A DNA stretch of 64,000 nt from Mucilaginibacter robiniae (GTDB lineage Bacteria; Bacteroidota; Bacteroidia; Sphingobacteriales; Sphingobacteriaceae), in contig NZ_CP051682.1 of the NCBI RefSeq assembly GCF_012849215.1, forward strand, positions 3,100,001 through 3,164,000, read 5' to 3'. The notes below the pieces were generated by a model. The model worked only from the letters and a program-made list of their open reading frames with translations, was not told the origin of the DNA and made no database searches. Both the position numbers and the translations under genes were made by a program. Of the stretch, positions 17,142 to 27,295 are shown piece after piece. Position 1 is the stretch's first letter. Every line of letters begins with the position of its first letter.

Positions 17142-18227
17142 ATGCCTCAAAGAGAACTCGAGCGGCTACAAGCCGTAAACAGATTTTTAAAGCTGGAAAT
17201 TAGCAAAGATAAAGAGCTTCAAGAAATTGTCAGATTGGCTGCCTTAGTATGTGGTACGCCAACAGCGCTAATTACTTTAATTGACCAAGATAGCCAATAC
17301 ATAAAATTTGAAGTTGGTTTTGAGCATACCACTACTACACGGGAAGAAGCTTTTTGTAAACATTTACTATATCAAAAAGAAGTTATGATAGTGCCCGATA
17401 CCCATCAGGACGAACGCTTTTGGGGCAATAAGTTGGTTACGGGCAGTTCAAACATAAGGTTTTATGCAGGTACTCCAATTATTACTACAGATGGTTACAG
17501 TTTAGGTGGGTTGTGTGTTATTGACCAACAACCCAGAAATTTAACTCTGGCACAGCAGCAAACCCTACAGTTCTTGGCCAAGCAGGTAATTCAATTACTA
17601 GAGTTTGATGCCAGCCTAGGCATTATGAAAGCGCAGTTCATCAAGGCAAAGGATGCGGAAATCAAATTAAGATCATACTTTGAGAGTACCAGCGCCTGCC
17701 ATTTATTGCTGAATAAAGAGTTGGATGTTCTGGCCTTTAATAAAGCAACCAGCAGTTTTGTATGGCTCACTTATCATGTTAAGCTGAGTACCGGCATGAA
17801 TGTAAAGGATTATATGTATTCAGAACATATACCGGATTTTATTGACAACTGCCAGCAAGCTTTAAGCGGCGAAGCAGTTAAAATAGAGAAATGCTTTGCC
17901 TATGCCAAAGAAGTTATATGGTGGGCTATCACTTATGAGCCTGCCCGCAATCCAGATGGTGAAATTATTGGCGTTTCTTACAATGCTATTGATATTACTC
18001 AACGGATGGTGCATGAAAGTAAAGTAATGCAGCAAAATGAATCGCTCAAGCAAATTGCTTATATACAATCGCACGAAATGCGTAAACCAGTAGCTTCTAT
18101 ATTAGGGCTAGTGAACTTGTTTAAAGCGGAAAATTATCAAGCCAGCCAGGAAGAACTACAGGTGCTGGAAAAAGCTGCCGAAGAGCTGGATAGTAAAATC
18201 AAAACTATTGTTAACTATACTGATTAA
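17142..18227 (+). CDS. GAF-PAS sensor protein with phosphoacceptor domain but no ATPase domain
   Basis: From ATG 17142 the protein has 361 residues. It has a GAF domain (about 15-160, with ALITLIDQDSQYIKFEVGF and FYAGTPIITTDGYSLGGLCV), a PAS domain (about 170-295) and a helical HisKA-like segment holding the H-box SHEMRKPVASILGL. It stops at IVNYTD straight after the second helix, so the HATPase domain of a histidine kinase is missing and nothing like it follows in the next 235 bases. The frame opens at 17064, but residues before MPQRELERLQAV look non-homologous. It may be phosphorylated by another kinase or act as a dimeric regulator. Confidence 0.75.
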   Translation: MPQRELERLQAVNRFLKLEISKDKELQEIVRLAALVCGTPTALITLIDQDSQYIKFEVGFEHTTTTREEAFCKHLLYQKEVMIVPDTHQDERFWGNKLVTGSSNIRFYAGTPIITTDGYSLGGLCVIDQQPRNLTLAQQQTLQFLAKQVIQLLEFDASLGIMKAQFIKAKDAEIKLRSYFESTSACHLLLNKELDVLAFNKATSSFVWLTYHVKLSTGMNVKDYMYSEHIPDFIDNCQQALSGEAVKIEKCFAYAKEVIWWAITYEPARNPDGEIIGVSYNAIDITQRMVHESKVMQQNESLKQIAYIQSHEMRKPVASILGLVNLFKAENYQASQEELQVLEKAAEELDSKIKTIVNYTD

Positions 18228-18462
18228 GTAATTACTGGTAACTATTTCAGCCATAATTAACCACTACGAAGTGGATATGGTATCTCATCTACAGAGTAGC
18301 CAACTTAATTCTGCCAAGCTGTCATTGGAATGTATTATTGTACTGACGAAACTATAGTTTGTGTCTGATTTGAAATAATATTTTCTGCCATTTGTACGTT
18401 GGCATAAGCCTTGTTAAATATAGATCGTTAATCAAAGTATTAATCAAAGGAAAAACAATCAT

Positions 18463-20373
18463 ATGTCTAAAATCATTGGAATTGACTTAGGAACAACAAA
18501 CTCCTGCGTGGCTGTAATGGAAGGTAACGAGCCTGTTGTTATTGCCAACAGTGAAGGTAAACGCACTACACCTTCTGTAGTAGCTTTTGTGGATAATGGT
18601 GAGCGTAAAGTGGGTGATCCGGCCAAACGTCAATCTATTACCAACCCTAAAAAAACAATATATTCTATCAAACGCTTTATGGGTAACCAATTTAACGAGG
18701 TAACCAAAGAAGCTGACCGTGTACCTTATACCGTGGTTAAAGGTGATAACAACACCCCACGTGTAGAAATAGACGACCGTAAATATACTCCACAAGAAAT
18801 TTCTGCCATGATTCTTCAAAAAATGAAGAAAACTGCTGAAGATTTCTTAGGAACTGAAGTAACTGAAGCCGTAATTACGGTACCTGCTTACTTTAACGAT
18901 GCGCAACGTCAGGCTACTAAAGAAGCTGGTGAAATTGCTGGTTTAAAAGTACGCCGTATTATCAACGAACCTACTGCTGCTGCCTTGGCTTATGGCTTAG
19001 ATAAAGCCCACAAAGACATGAAAATTGTGGTGTTTGACTGTGGTGGTGGTACTCATGACGTATCTGTACTGGAATTAGGTGATGGTGTGTTTGAAGTAAA
19101 AGCTACTGATGGTGATACTCACTTAGGTGGTGATGACTTTGACCAAGTAATTATCGACTGGTTAGCTGAGGAGTTCAAGAGCGAAGAAGGCGTTGATTTA
19201 CGTCGTGACCCAATGGCTTTGCAACGCTTGAAAGAAGCTGCTGAAAAAGCTAAAATTGAGTTATCAAGCTCTAACCAAACTGAAATCAACTTACCATACA
19301 TCACTGCTGCTGATGGTATGCCTAAGCACTTGGTTAAATCATTAACCCGTGCTAAATTTGAGCAACTGGCTGATAGCTTAATTCAACGTACTATTGAGCC
19401 ATGCCGTACTGCTTTGAAAAATGCAGGTTACAGCACATCAGATATAGATGAGATTATTCTGGTAGGTGGTTCAACCCGTATCCCTGCTATTCAGGAAGCG
19501 GTACAAAAATTCTTCGGTAAATCACCATCTAAAGGTGTTAACCCTGATGAGGTAGTCGCTATTGGTGCTGCAATTCAAGGTGGTGTATTAACCGGTGAAG
19601 TGAAAGATGTGTTACTATTAGATGTTACCCCACTTTCTTTAGGTATTGAAACTATGGGTGGTGTAATGACTCGCCTGATCGAATCTAACACAACTATTCC
19701 AAGCAAGAAGTCAGAAACTTTCTCTACTGCTTCTGATAACCAGCCTTCAGTAGAAATTCACATTTTGCAAGGTGAGCGTCCAATGGCAGCACAAAACCGT
19801 ACTTTAGGCCGTTTCCACTTAGACAGCATTCCGGCTGCGCCACGTGGTGTGCCTCAAATTGAAGTAACTTTCGATATTGATGCTAACGGTATCCTGAACG
19901 TATCAGCTAAAGATAAAGCTACCGGTAAAGAGCAAAAAATCCGTATTGAAGCTTCATCTGGCTTAACTGATGCTGAAATTCAGAAAATGAAACAGGAAGC
20001 TGAAGCTAATGCAGATGCTGACAAAAGAGCAAAAGAAGAAGTTGAAAAACTGAACAGCGCTGATGCCCTGATCTTCTCAACTGAAAAGCAATTGAAAGAG
20101 TATGGCGACAAAATATCTGCTGACAAAAAAGCACCTATTGAGTCTGCTTTAACTAAACTGAAAACTGCTTACTCTTCTAAAGACCTGACCGAGATTGAAT
20201 CTGCTCAAACTGAGTTGAACAATGCTTGGAATGCAGCTTCAGAAGAAATGTACAAAGCCGCTGCTGATGCTCAGCAAGGCGGTCAGCCAGGTGCGGATAA
20301 CGCTGGTGCTGGTGAAGGTCCTCAAAACAATGGCGACGCTGTAACAGATGTTGACTTTGAAGAAGTAAAATAA
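18463..20373 (+). CDS. dnaK: Molecular chaperone DnaK (Hsp70)
   Basis: This 636-residue cytoplasmic chaperone starts [20 protein letters not shown]. The ATPase domain spans about 1-385 with [17 protein letters not shown] and the interdomain linker [19 protein letters not shown]. The substrate-binding domain and helical lid follow, with a Gly/Gln-rich segment and the terminal DVDFEEVK. It stands alone: grpE and dnaJ are not adjacent. No CIRCE inverted repeat was recognised upstream. A strong terminator follows. Confidence 0.98.
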   Translation: MSKIIGIDLGTTNSCVAVMEGNEPVVIANSEGKRTTPSVVAFVDNGERKVGDPAKRQSITNPKKTIYSIKRFMGNQFNEVTKEADRVPYTVVKGDNNTPRVEIDDRKYTPQEISAMILQKMKKTAEDFLGTEVTEAVITVPAYFNDAQRQATKEAGEIAGLKVRRIINEPTAAALAYGLDKAHKDMKIVVFDCGGGTHDVSVLELGDGVFEVKATDGDTHLGGDDFDQVIIDWLAEEFKSEEGVDLRRDPMALQRLKEAAEKAKIELSSSNQTEINLPYITAADGMPKHLVKSLTRAKFEQLADSLIQRTIEPCRTALKNAGYSTSDIDEIILVGGSTRIPAIQEAVQKFFGKSPSKGVNPDEVVAIGAAIQGGVLTGEVKDVLLLDVTPLSLGIETMGGVMTRLIESNTTIPSKKSETFSTASDNQPSVEIHILQGERPMAAQNRTLGRFHLDSIPAAPRGVPQIEVTFDIDANGILNVSAKDKATGKEQKIRIEASSGLTDAEIQKMKQEAEANADADKRAKEEVEKLNSADALIFSTEKQLKEYGDKISADKKAPIESALTKLKTAYSSKDLTEIESAQTELNNAWNAASEEMYKAAADAQQGGQPGADNAGAGEGPQNNGDAVTDVDFEEVK

Positions 20374-20398
20374 GTAATAGTTTTGTATAAATAAAGAA

Positions 20399-20426
20399 GC
20401 CCCGGTTAGTTACTAACCGGGGCTTT
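20399..20426. terminator. Terminator after dnaK
   Basis: GCCCCGGTT (20399-20407) and AACCGGGGC (20415-20423) pair perfectly, extended inside by AGT/ACT, and are followed by TTTCTTTTTT. It lies between dnaK and the convergent GH31 gene. Termination is best supported on the plus strand, where the T-rich run is strongest. Confidence 0.9.
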
Positions 20427-20454
20427 CTTTTTTATGCAGATAGTGGTTATACTG

Positions 20455-22716
20455 TTAATAGTTGATATACATCTCTTCGGAAGATAGTGCAACATTCGTT
20501 AAATGTTCTGTTCTATCAAACCCATGCAGCATTACTTGCAACTGCTGGTATTTAGAAGTAAATGAACCCTCAACTACCGACAACTTAATTTCACGGTTAT
20601 GTGGGTTGAAGCTGATGGTGCGTTTGTAGTATTCTCCTCGCTCGTAATTGTACGTATTGCCATCATCCTCGTAGTAAACAAAGCTGGTCGACTCTGGGCC
20701 ATTCCAAATATGCAATTGCAAAATACCATCACCCGGTTCGCTGGTGCTTTGTATTACGTTTTGCATAGGTATAATGCCTCCGGCTTTAACAAATACCGGC
20801 AAATCAGTTAAGGGAGCATCTACTACATATTGCTGGCCGCCTGCAAACTTTTCACCGGAGCTTAAACGGTACCACTCGCCAGCAGGCAGGTAAACCTGAG
20901 CAGTATGATGTGTACTGACAACAGGCGCTATCATTAAAGCATCACCAAATAAGAACTGATTCTGGTATTCGGTCCAGTACACGTATTCATCATGGGTGTA
21001 GTCGATAGCCAGTGTACGGCTTACTGGCATACCAGTTTGGGTAGCTTGGTAAAAACTAGCGTATAAGTAGGGCAGCAAGCGGTACCGCTGTTCAATAGCT
21101 TGTTTAATAATAGTTTCGTTCTCGCTGCCATAACGCCAGGGCTCGCGCATATCGGCACCTTGAATAGCATGGTTACGGAATATAGGCGTATAAGTACCTA
21201 ATGAGTTCCAGCGCACCATTAGCTCGGGCGTAGGGTTACCGCTAAAGCCGCCTATATCAACACCCACCATTGCCATACCGGTAAGCCCCAAGCTATTTAC
21301 CAAGCGCTGGCCTAACAGCAAATGCTCATCACTGGCGGTATTATCGCCTGTCCACACCGCCGAATAGCGTTGGGTGCCGCAATACGCCGCCCGAGTCAAT
21401 ACAAAAGGGCGTTGGTTACCCAATAGCTTACGGGTACCATCATAAGTAGCACGCGCCATTTGCATGCCATAAACGTTGCGTACTTCGGGCATAAATTTGT
21501 CACCAAACATCACATTCGGAGGGATGTTCTGGTTCCAAACGGCTGGCTCATTCATATCGTTCCAGAAACCGGAAACACCAGGCTCCGTCAAAGCTGTAAA
21601 AGCAGCTCCCCACCACTCGCGCACATCTTCCCGAAAGAAGTCTGGAAAGTGGCATCGGCCCGGCCATACCTCGCCTATATAGTTTTCTCCATTAGGGTAG
21701 GTAGCAAAGTAGTCGCGTTCCAAACCTTCTTCATATTGCTGATAACCTTCTTCAATCTTGATTCCCGGATCTACAATCGTAACCAGTTTAAAGTTCATGG
21801 CTTTCAGCCGGTCAATTAATTCTTTAGGCTTGGCAAACGTTTCCTTATTCCAAGTGAATATTTTGAAGCCCTCCATGTAATCAATATCGCAGTACATCAC
21901 ATCGGCCGGTATTTGCCGCTGACGGAAACCTTCGGCAATCTCCAGCACTTCCTGGGCACTCATATAGCTCCAGCGGCATTGCTGATAACCTAAAGTCCAC
22001 AAAGGCGGCATTTCCATACGGCCGGTTAGCCAGGTATAATCTTCAATAATGCCGGCAACGGTTTGTGCACCAAAAAAGTAATAGTTTAAATCACCATCAT
22101 CAGCGCCCAGCCACATGAACTGGTTATCGCTTGAGGCAGCAAAATCAAAGTAGCTTTTTTGCGGATTATCTAAAAATAAACCATAAGTAAGGCCGCTATG
22201 TACACCGATGTAAAATGGAAAACTCTCATACAACGGGTCGGTTAATGAATTATGATCGGGTGCATCAGTGTTCCAGTTAATGTAAGAACTGCCCCGCCGG
22301 TTCAGGTTACCTACTTTTTCGCCCAAGCCTAAAAAATTTTCATCAGCATGTACTTTCCGGTAGTTAGTCACCCTGCTGTTTTGCCAGCTGGTACCAAAGC
22401 GTTCATCATCCTGGCTTAGTAGTTTACCATCTGTAGTGTAGAAGGCAAAGCGTAAAGGCGACTTACTAATACGTAGCTGTAAAGCTGAGGTATGTACGGT
22501 AATCTCCTGTTCGGTCTCCTGATACGCAATCTCCTGCAAAGGGTCCTGAATCACAGCAAACGATGCATCCTGCTGTTCGGGCTTGCGGGTGATATTGACA
22601 CGAATAATAGTGGGGCTATAGATGCTAACCTGAGCTTCGGCTTCGGGTGTCTGAATAATAAGCTGGTGAGAATGGCTGATAACCTGCTGGGTATTTCCTA
22701 ATACTTTATAATCCAT
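20455..22716 (-). CDS. Glycoside hydrolase family 31 alpha-glucosidase
   Basis: This 753-residue enzyme hydrolyses terminal alpha-glucosides with retention. The GH31 nucleophile motif is WNDMNEPAVWNQ (aspartate of DMNE), and the acid/base aspartate is in SAVWTGDNTASDEHL. An N-terminal beta-sandwich (about 1-220) precedes the barrel, which contains MPPLWTLGYQQCRWSYMS and ADVMYCDIDYMEGFKIFTW. No signal peptide is visible, so it is probably cytoplasmic. Its neighbours are unrelated, so the natural substrate (maltose, isomaltose or other) stays open. Confidence 0.92.
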   Translation of the reverse strand: MDYKVLGNTQQVISHSHQLIIQTPEAEAQVSIYSPTIIRVNITRKPEQQDASFAVIQDPLQEIAYQETEQEITVHTSALQLRISKSPLRFAFYTTDGKLLSQDDERFGTSWQNSRVTNYRKVHADENFLGLGEKVGNLNRRGSSYINWNTDAPDHNSLTDPLYESFPFYIGVHSGLTYGLFLDNPQKSYFDFAASSDNQFMWLGADDGDLNYYFFGAQTVAGIIEDYTWLTGRMEMPPLWTLGYQQCRWSYMSAQEVLEIAEGFRQRQIPADVMYCDIDYMEGFKIFTWNKETFAKPKELIDRLKAMNFKLVTIVDPGIKIEEGYQQYEEGLERDYFATYPNGENYIGEVWPGRCHFPDFFREDVREWWGAAFTALTEPGVSGFWNDMNEPAVWNQNIPPNVMFGDKFMPEVRNVYGMQMARATYDGTRKLLGNQRPFVLTRAAYCGTQRYSAVWTGDNTASDEHLLLGQRLVNSLGLTGMAMVGVDIGGFSGNPTPELMVRWNSLGTYTPIFRNHAIQGADMREPWRYGSENETIIKQAIEQRYRLLPYLYASFYQATQTGMPVSRTLAIDYTHDEYVYWTEYQNQFLFGDALMIAPVVSTHHTAQVYLPAGEWYRLSSGEKFAGGQQYVVDAPLTDLPVFVKAGGIIPMQNVIQSTSEPGDGILQLHIWNGPESTSFVYYEDDGNTYNYERGEYYKRTISFNPHNREIKLSVVEGSFTSKYQQLQVMLHGFDRTEHLTNVALSSEEMYINY

Positions 22717-22907
22717 AAGGATAAAGGGGGAGTTTATGATGGTAAACTAAGTTTCAGAACGATTAATGAACAGTAACTGACAGATGATAGTTTGCCAGGA
22801 TGAAAATTATGTGGAATTAGAGGATAATGTAACAAATTGATAAAGGTTGTTTAACCAAAGCATGCCTTAAGTAAAATTATACCTGATTTATATTTACATT
22901 AGGTGTT

Positions 22908-24788
22908 ATGAAACACCTTTCCGCTTTATTGCTGCTTGTTTTATTCAGTATTTCTTTATCAGCACAACAAACGCAAAAGCCAATGCTGTATGGCAGCAGT
23001 TGGATGGCGGTTACCGGCAAACCCATGGCGGCAACGGCAGGCTCTATGATTTTCCAACAGGGAGGCAATGCCGTTGATGCTGCCTGTGCCATGCTGGCAG
23101 CTACCTGCACCATGTGGGATACCCTGAGCTGGGGTGGTGAAACTCAGGCCCTGATTTATGACCCAAAAACGCATAAAGTAATTGCCATTAATGCAATGGG
23201 GGTAGCACCTACCGGCGCAACAGTCAACTACTTTAAAAGCAAAGGCTACAATTTCCCGCCCGAGTATGGACCATTGGCTGCCACAACGCCCGGTACACCC
23301 GGTGGTTTAATTTTTATGCTGATGAATTATGGTACCATGAGCCTGAAACAGGTACTGGCACCAGCCATGCACATGGCTGCTGGTTACGCCATAGAAGCAC
23401 AAGCGGCTAATACGATTGAGCGTGATAAAGATATGCTGAAACAATGGCCATACAGTAAAAAAGTATTCTTAACTCATGCCGGCGAAAAACGTGAAGCACC
23501 TGAACCCGGCGAAATATTTATTCAGCAGGATTTGCTGCAAACTTTAACTAAAATGATAGCTGCCGAAACTGATGCGTTGAAAAAAGGCAAAAGCCGTAAG
23601 GAAGCTTTGATGGCCGCCTACGATCGTTTTTACAAAGGAGACATTGCCCGCGAGTTTGTACGAGGCTGCCAGGAGCAAGGAGGCTTAATTACTTTACAAG
23701 ATTTAGCCAACTGGAAGCCGGTGCAAGAAGAACCTTTAATGGTAAACTACAAAGGTATTGATGTTTACAAGCTACAGCAATGGACACAAGGCCCCATGCT
23801 GCTGCAAGCCTTGAATATTCTGGAAAACTTTGATTTGAAGAGCATGGGTTATAACAGCCCCAAGTATATCCATACGGTTTACCAAGCCATGAACCTATCA
23901 TTTGCCGACCGTGATTTTTATTACGGCGATCCTCAGTATAGTAAAGATCAACCCATGAAGGGCTTATTAAGCAAGGCTTATGCGAAGCAACGGGCTGCGC
24001 TCATTAACTTTGATAAGAATGATGCCAGGATTGGCCCTGGTGACCCATACCCGTTTGAAGGAAAGGCGAACCCTTACATCAACCTGCTGAAATCTCGTGG
24101 CTTTGAAATGGACACGACCAGACGCAATTTTGCCCCTAAGCACGATTTAGGAAACAATACACCTAAGGATTTATATCAGGATCGGTTATGGCGTGGCACT
24201 ACCTCTATTGAAGCGGCCGATAAAGAAGGATGGGTAGTATCAGTAACGCCTAGCGGTGGTTGGCTACCGGCTTGCATTGCTGGTAATACAGGCGTAGGCA
24301 TGAGTCAGCGTATGCAAAGCTTTGTGCTGGATTCAACCCTGAATCCATTCAATGTGGTAACACCCGGTAAACGCCCAAGGGTAACGCTTTCCCCTTCGCT
24401 TTTCCTGAAAGATGGTAAGCCTTTTTTATCCGCAGCGGTACAAGGTGGTGATACGCAAGACCAGAACCTGCTGCAATTCTTTTTAGATGTAGCCGAATTT
24501 GGCATGACGGTGCAGCGCGCCACCGAAGCACCTAACTTCAATACCAATCAGCTTTGGCTATCATTAGGTGGTACTAAAACTACCGACCGTGAACCTAAGC
24601 CAGGTCAGATATTACTAAACAGCAATACCCCTGCTGTTATACGTGATGAACTCAAGAAAATGGGTTACACCCTAAGCTTTACCGAACGTACCAGCGGCCC
24701 CATTAATGCCGTATATTTCGATTGGAAGCATGGCAGCTTATGGGGCGGTTCCAGTAATCATGGTGAAGATTATGGTATAGGATGGTAG
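22908..24788 (+). CDS. ggt: Gamma-glutamyltransferase family protein, exported
   Basis: This 626-residue protein begins with a signal peptide (MKHLSALLLLVLFSISLSAQ), so it acts in the periplasm. The family is Ntn-hydrolases that self-cleave before a threonine. The large-subunit part holds FQQGGNAVDAACAMLAATC, and the small subunit would begin at Thr431 in RGTTSIEAADKEGWVVSVTP, giving a normal ~196-residue small subunit. The following block (GNTGVGMSQRM) departs from the usual GSG pattern of glutathione-degrading enzymes, so the substrate may differ. A perfect 19-bp terminator follows. Confidence 0.85.
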   Translation: MKHLSALLLLVLFSISLSAQQTQKPMLYGSSWMAVTGKPMAATAGSMIFQQGGNAVDAACAMLAATCTMWDTLSWGGETQALIYDPKTHKVIAINAMGVAPTGATVNYFKSKGYNFPPEYGPLAATTPGTPGGLIFMLMNYGTMSLKQVLAPAMHMAAGYAIEAQAANTIERDKDMLKQWPYSKKVFLTHAGEKREAPEPGEIFIQQDLLQTLTKMIAAETDALKKGKSRKEALMAAYDRFYKGDIAREFVRGCQEQGGLITLQDLANWKPVQEEPLMVNYKGIDVYKLQQWTQGPMLLQALNILENFDLKSMGYNSPKYIHTVYQAMNLSFADRDFYYGDPQYSKDQPMKGLLSKAYAKQRAALINFDKNDARIGPGDPYPFEGKANPYINLLKSRGFEMDTTRRNFAPKHDLGNNTPKDLYQDRLWRGTTSIEAADKEGWVVSVTPSGGWLPACIAGNTGVGMSQRMQSFVLDSTLNPFNVVTPGKRPRVTLSPSLFLKDGKPFLSAAVQGGDTQDQNLLQFFLDVAEFGMTVQRATEAPNFNTNQLWLSLGGTKTTDREPKPGQILLNSNTPAVIRDELKKMGYTLSFTERTSGPINAVYFDWKHGSLWGGSSNHGEDYGIGW

Positions 24789-24816
24789 TACGTACATGCT
24801 ACTAATAAAAGTTGAT

Positions 24817-24858
24817 AAAAAACGAAAGTCCTGCCATGTGGCAGGACTTTCGTTTTTT
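24817..24858. terminator. Bidirectional terminator, ggt / nucleotidyltransferase
   Basis: The arms AAAAAACGAAAGTCCTGCC (24817-24835) and the exact complement at 24840-24858 form a 19-bp stem with a four-base loop ATGT and T-runs on both strands. It serves the convergent pair ggt (plus) and the nucleotidyltransferase (minus). Confidence 0.95.
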
Positions 24859-24890
24859 ATTTATAATCAGGTTGGTAAACCCTTTTATAT

Positions 24891-25790
24891 TTATGCCCAA
24901 AGATTTTCTGGGTAAGTACCATTTTGTACCAGTTCAGAAATGCTGGCTTGTACAATTGGTTTATCTTCTTTGTAAGTTACACCAAACCATTTATTAGCAG
25001 TTGGGATAACTTTGAAGCTGGCAGTACCATTTTTAATCAGCTCATCAGCTACCAACGGGATGAAGAACTCTGCTTTCGGATTGGTTTCATTAGCCTCCAC
25101 AAATTTTTTGAACATGGGTTCGCTTTGTTTAAACACAGCAGGTGTAAAGCCCCAGAAGTTCATGGATACGCGGGTATCAGGCGCTAATTGGTTTTCGCCA
25201 GTAGCATCTTTGTAAAATACATCCCCATCTTTAAAGTAAACTTCGGTACGCTCGTTGATTTCAACCATGTTACCTTTTTCGTCTACTTTACATACACCGC
25301 GAGATACAGAACCGTAATCAGACAAGGTTTTGTCGATTTGGTAACCAATCAATGAATATTGTTCATCAGATACTTCGCTGGTTAAAAAATCGGCCATTTT
25401 TTTGAAGGCATCATAACCATAAAAGTCGTCGGCGTTAATTACGCAGAAAGGCTCATTAATTTGGTTACGGGCAGCCAATACGGCATGGGCAGTACCCCAT
25501 GGTTTTGAACGCTCAACTTCTTTATCTATACCAAAAGGTTTCAGGTCGTAGCTTTGAAACACATAATCAGTTTCAACACGGCCTTGCAATTTAGGTTCAA
25601 ATTTAGCTTTGAAAGCTTCAGCAAATTCTTCACGAATGATAAAGCTTATTTTGCCAAAGCCTGCTTTAATGGCATCATATATTGAGTAATCAATAATCGT
25701 TTCACCGTTGGGACCAAAGCCATCAACTTGTTTCATGCTGCCATAGCGGCTGGCCATACCGGCAGCCAATATGAGTAGGGTAGGTTTCAT
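24891..25790 (-). CDS. Sugar-phosphate nucleotidyltransferase family protein
   Basis: This 299-residue protein has the Rossmann-like fold of NTP transferases: the N-terminal nucleotide-binding loop LLILAAGMASRYGSMKQ with the catalytic Lys-Gln, and the metal-binding aspartates in FCVINADDFYGYDAFKKM. Residues around 90-105 (SKPWGTAHAVLAARNQI) are typical for enzymes that activate a sugar phosphate with UTP or a similar nucleotide. Exact substrate cannot be read from the sequence. It lies convergent to ggt. Confidence 0.82.
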   Translation of the reverse strand: MKPTLLILAAGMASRYGSMKQVDGFGPNGETIIDYSIYDAIKAGFGKISFIIREEFAEAFKAKFEPKLQGRVETDYVFQSYDLKPFGIDKEVERSKPWGTAHAVLAARNQINEPFCVINADDFYGYDAFKKMADFLTSEVSDEQYSLIGYQIDKTLSDYGSVSRGVCKVDEKGNMVEINERTEVYFKDGDVFYKDATGENQLAPDTRVSMNFWGFTPAVFKQSEPMFKKFVEANETNPKAEFFIPLVADELIKNGTASFKVIPTANKWFGVTYKEDKPIVQASISELVQNGTYPENLWA

Positions 25791-25872
25791 AAATTTCTAA
25801 TAATTTTACATATACGGTTAATAACCTATAAAGTTTCGCTGTGACAATGAATGTGTAATTTACACAGTCAGC

Positions 25873-26988
25873 TTATTTTATATACCGGAAATCTTGTCCG
25901 GCTTCAATATTTAATAAAGTTTCATAAATCAGCCTAATCACGTTGTCCACATCTTCTTTATGAATCATTTCTACCGTAGTGTGCATATAGCGCAACGGTA
26001 ATGAAATCAAAGCAGATGGCACACCATCGTTAGAATAAGCAAAAGCATCGGTATCTGTACCGGTAGAGCGTGAAGACGCCTGGCGCTGAAACGGAATATT
26101 TGCTTTTTGTGCCGATTCAATTAACAGTTTGTTCAAGTTGTTTTGTACTGCCGGAGCATAAGAGATTACTGGTCCGCGACCACAAGCCAAATCTCCCTGT
26201 ACAATCTTATTAATCATCGGGGTTTGGGTATCATGCGTTACGTCAGTAACAATAGCCACGTTAGGCTTAATGCGATGCGCAATCATTTCAGCACCACGTA
26301 AACCAATTTCTTCCTGTACGGCGTTCACGATGTACAAACCGAAAGGCAGGGTTTTGTTGTTTTCTTTCAATAAACGGGCTACTTCAGCAATCATGAAGCC
26401 GCCAGCGCGGTTATCTAACGCGCGGCCTACGTAGTAGCGGTTGTTTAAGGTGATAAATTCATCCTCATAGGTAATAACGCAACCTACATGAATGCCCATT
26501 TTTTCTACTTCTTCTTTTGAGGTGCAGCCGCAATCCAGAAAAATATTTTTCAGGGTAGGGGCTTCTTCTTTTTCACCGCCGGTACGGGTATGTATAGCCG
26601 GCCAGCCAAATACTGCTTTAACTATGCCATTATCGGTATGAATGTTTACCCGTTTAGATGGCGCAATCTGGTGGTCGGAACCGCCGTTGCGGATAACGTA
26701 AATCAAACCATCGCTGGTGATATAATTTACAAACCAGGATATTTCATCGGCATGGGCCTCAATAACTACTTTGTACTCTGCCTCAGGGTTGATAACGCCT
26801 ACTGCTGTACCGTAGTTATCTACATAAAAGTTGTCGATATAAGGTTTAATATATTCCAGCCATAATTTCTGGCCTTCCCACTCAAAACCAGTGGGAGATG
26901 GATTATTGATATATTTTTCAAAAAAAGCAAGGGAAGTATCCGTTACCACAGGCGTATGCTGTGGCTGGTTGGTTTCTTGTTCAGCCAT
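25873..26988 (-). CDS. M42 family metallopeptidase (glutamyl/deblocking aminopeptidase-like)
   Basis: This 371-residue protein is a di-zinc aminopeptidase of tetrahedral (TET) type. Visible ligands and catalytic residues are the HxD in VVIEAHADEISWFV, the bridging aspartate in GRALDNRAGGF, the EE pair in VNAVQEEIGLRGAE, the aspartate in IVTDVTHDTQTP and the last histidine in LRYMHTTVEMIH. The frame extends to 27033, adding a hydrophobic MLRLPACICLFLTFF, but start MAEQETNQPQ at 26988 fits a cytoplasmic enzyme better; the longer start cannot be excluded. Confidence 0.88.
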   Translation of the reverse strand: MAEQETNQPQHTPVVTDTSLAFFEKYINNPSPTGFEWEGQKLWLEYIKPYIDNFYVDNYGTAVGVINPEAEYKVVIEAHADEISWFVNYITSDGLIYVIRNGGSDHQIAPSKRVNIHTDNGIVKAVFGWPAIHTRTGGEKEEAPTLKNIFLDCGCTSKEEVEKMGIHVGCVITYEDEFITLNNRYYVGRALDNRAGGFMIAEVARLLKENNKTLPFGLYIVNAVQEEIGLRGAEMIAHRIKPNVAIVTDVTHDTQTPMINKIVQGDLACGRGPVISYAPAVQNNLNKLLIESAQKANIPFQRQASSRSTGTDTDAFAYSNDGVPSALISLPLRYMHTTVEMIHKEDVDNVIRLIYETLLNIEAGQDFRYIK

Positions 26989-27193
26989 AAAGAATGTTAA
27001 AAATAGACAAATGCAGGCCGGAAGCCTGAGCAAATATAATAAAGCGGCTTATAAAGCCAAGGTTAGCCTGTATTTGTGTGAAAATTTATTACTAGGATAA
27101 TATAAGCTTTACAAATGTAAAATTGTTTGTTTAGCTGGTAAATATTGATGCAGGTGAGTTATTGAAAAACAAGTACTGACAAAATAGTGCCAC

Positions 27194-27257
27194 CACTGAC
27201 AATGGTTTGTCAGTGTTACAGGGTGTTACACACTGAAACATGTAACACCTGTAACAC
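27194..27257. repeat. Two abutting inverted repeats (TGTCAGTG and TGTTACA words)
   Basis: First palindrome: CACTGACA (27194-27201) with TGTCAGTG (27208-27215). Second: GTGTTACAGGGTGTTACA (27213-27230) with TGTAACACCTGTAACAC (27241-27257), 17 paired positions with one bulged G; each arm holds the word TGTTACA twice in tandem. The two share bases 27213-27215, so they cannot fully form together. They lie between the minus-strand acetyltransferase (upstream) and the M42 peptidase (downstream). TTTTT follows on the plus strand at 27258-27262. Confidence 0.85.
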
Positions 27258-27295
27258 TTTTTAGGATTGTTGCTGAAGATGTCAAATAGAAAGCT

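Noticed and set aside
18228..18462. CIRCE or other heat-shock operator before dnaK
   Set aside because: No inverted repeat of the CIRCE type was found; only a 5-bp hairpin (CCACT/AGTGG) is present.
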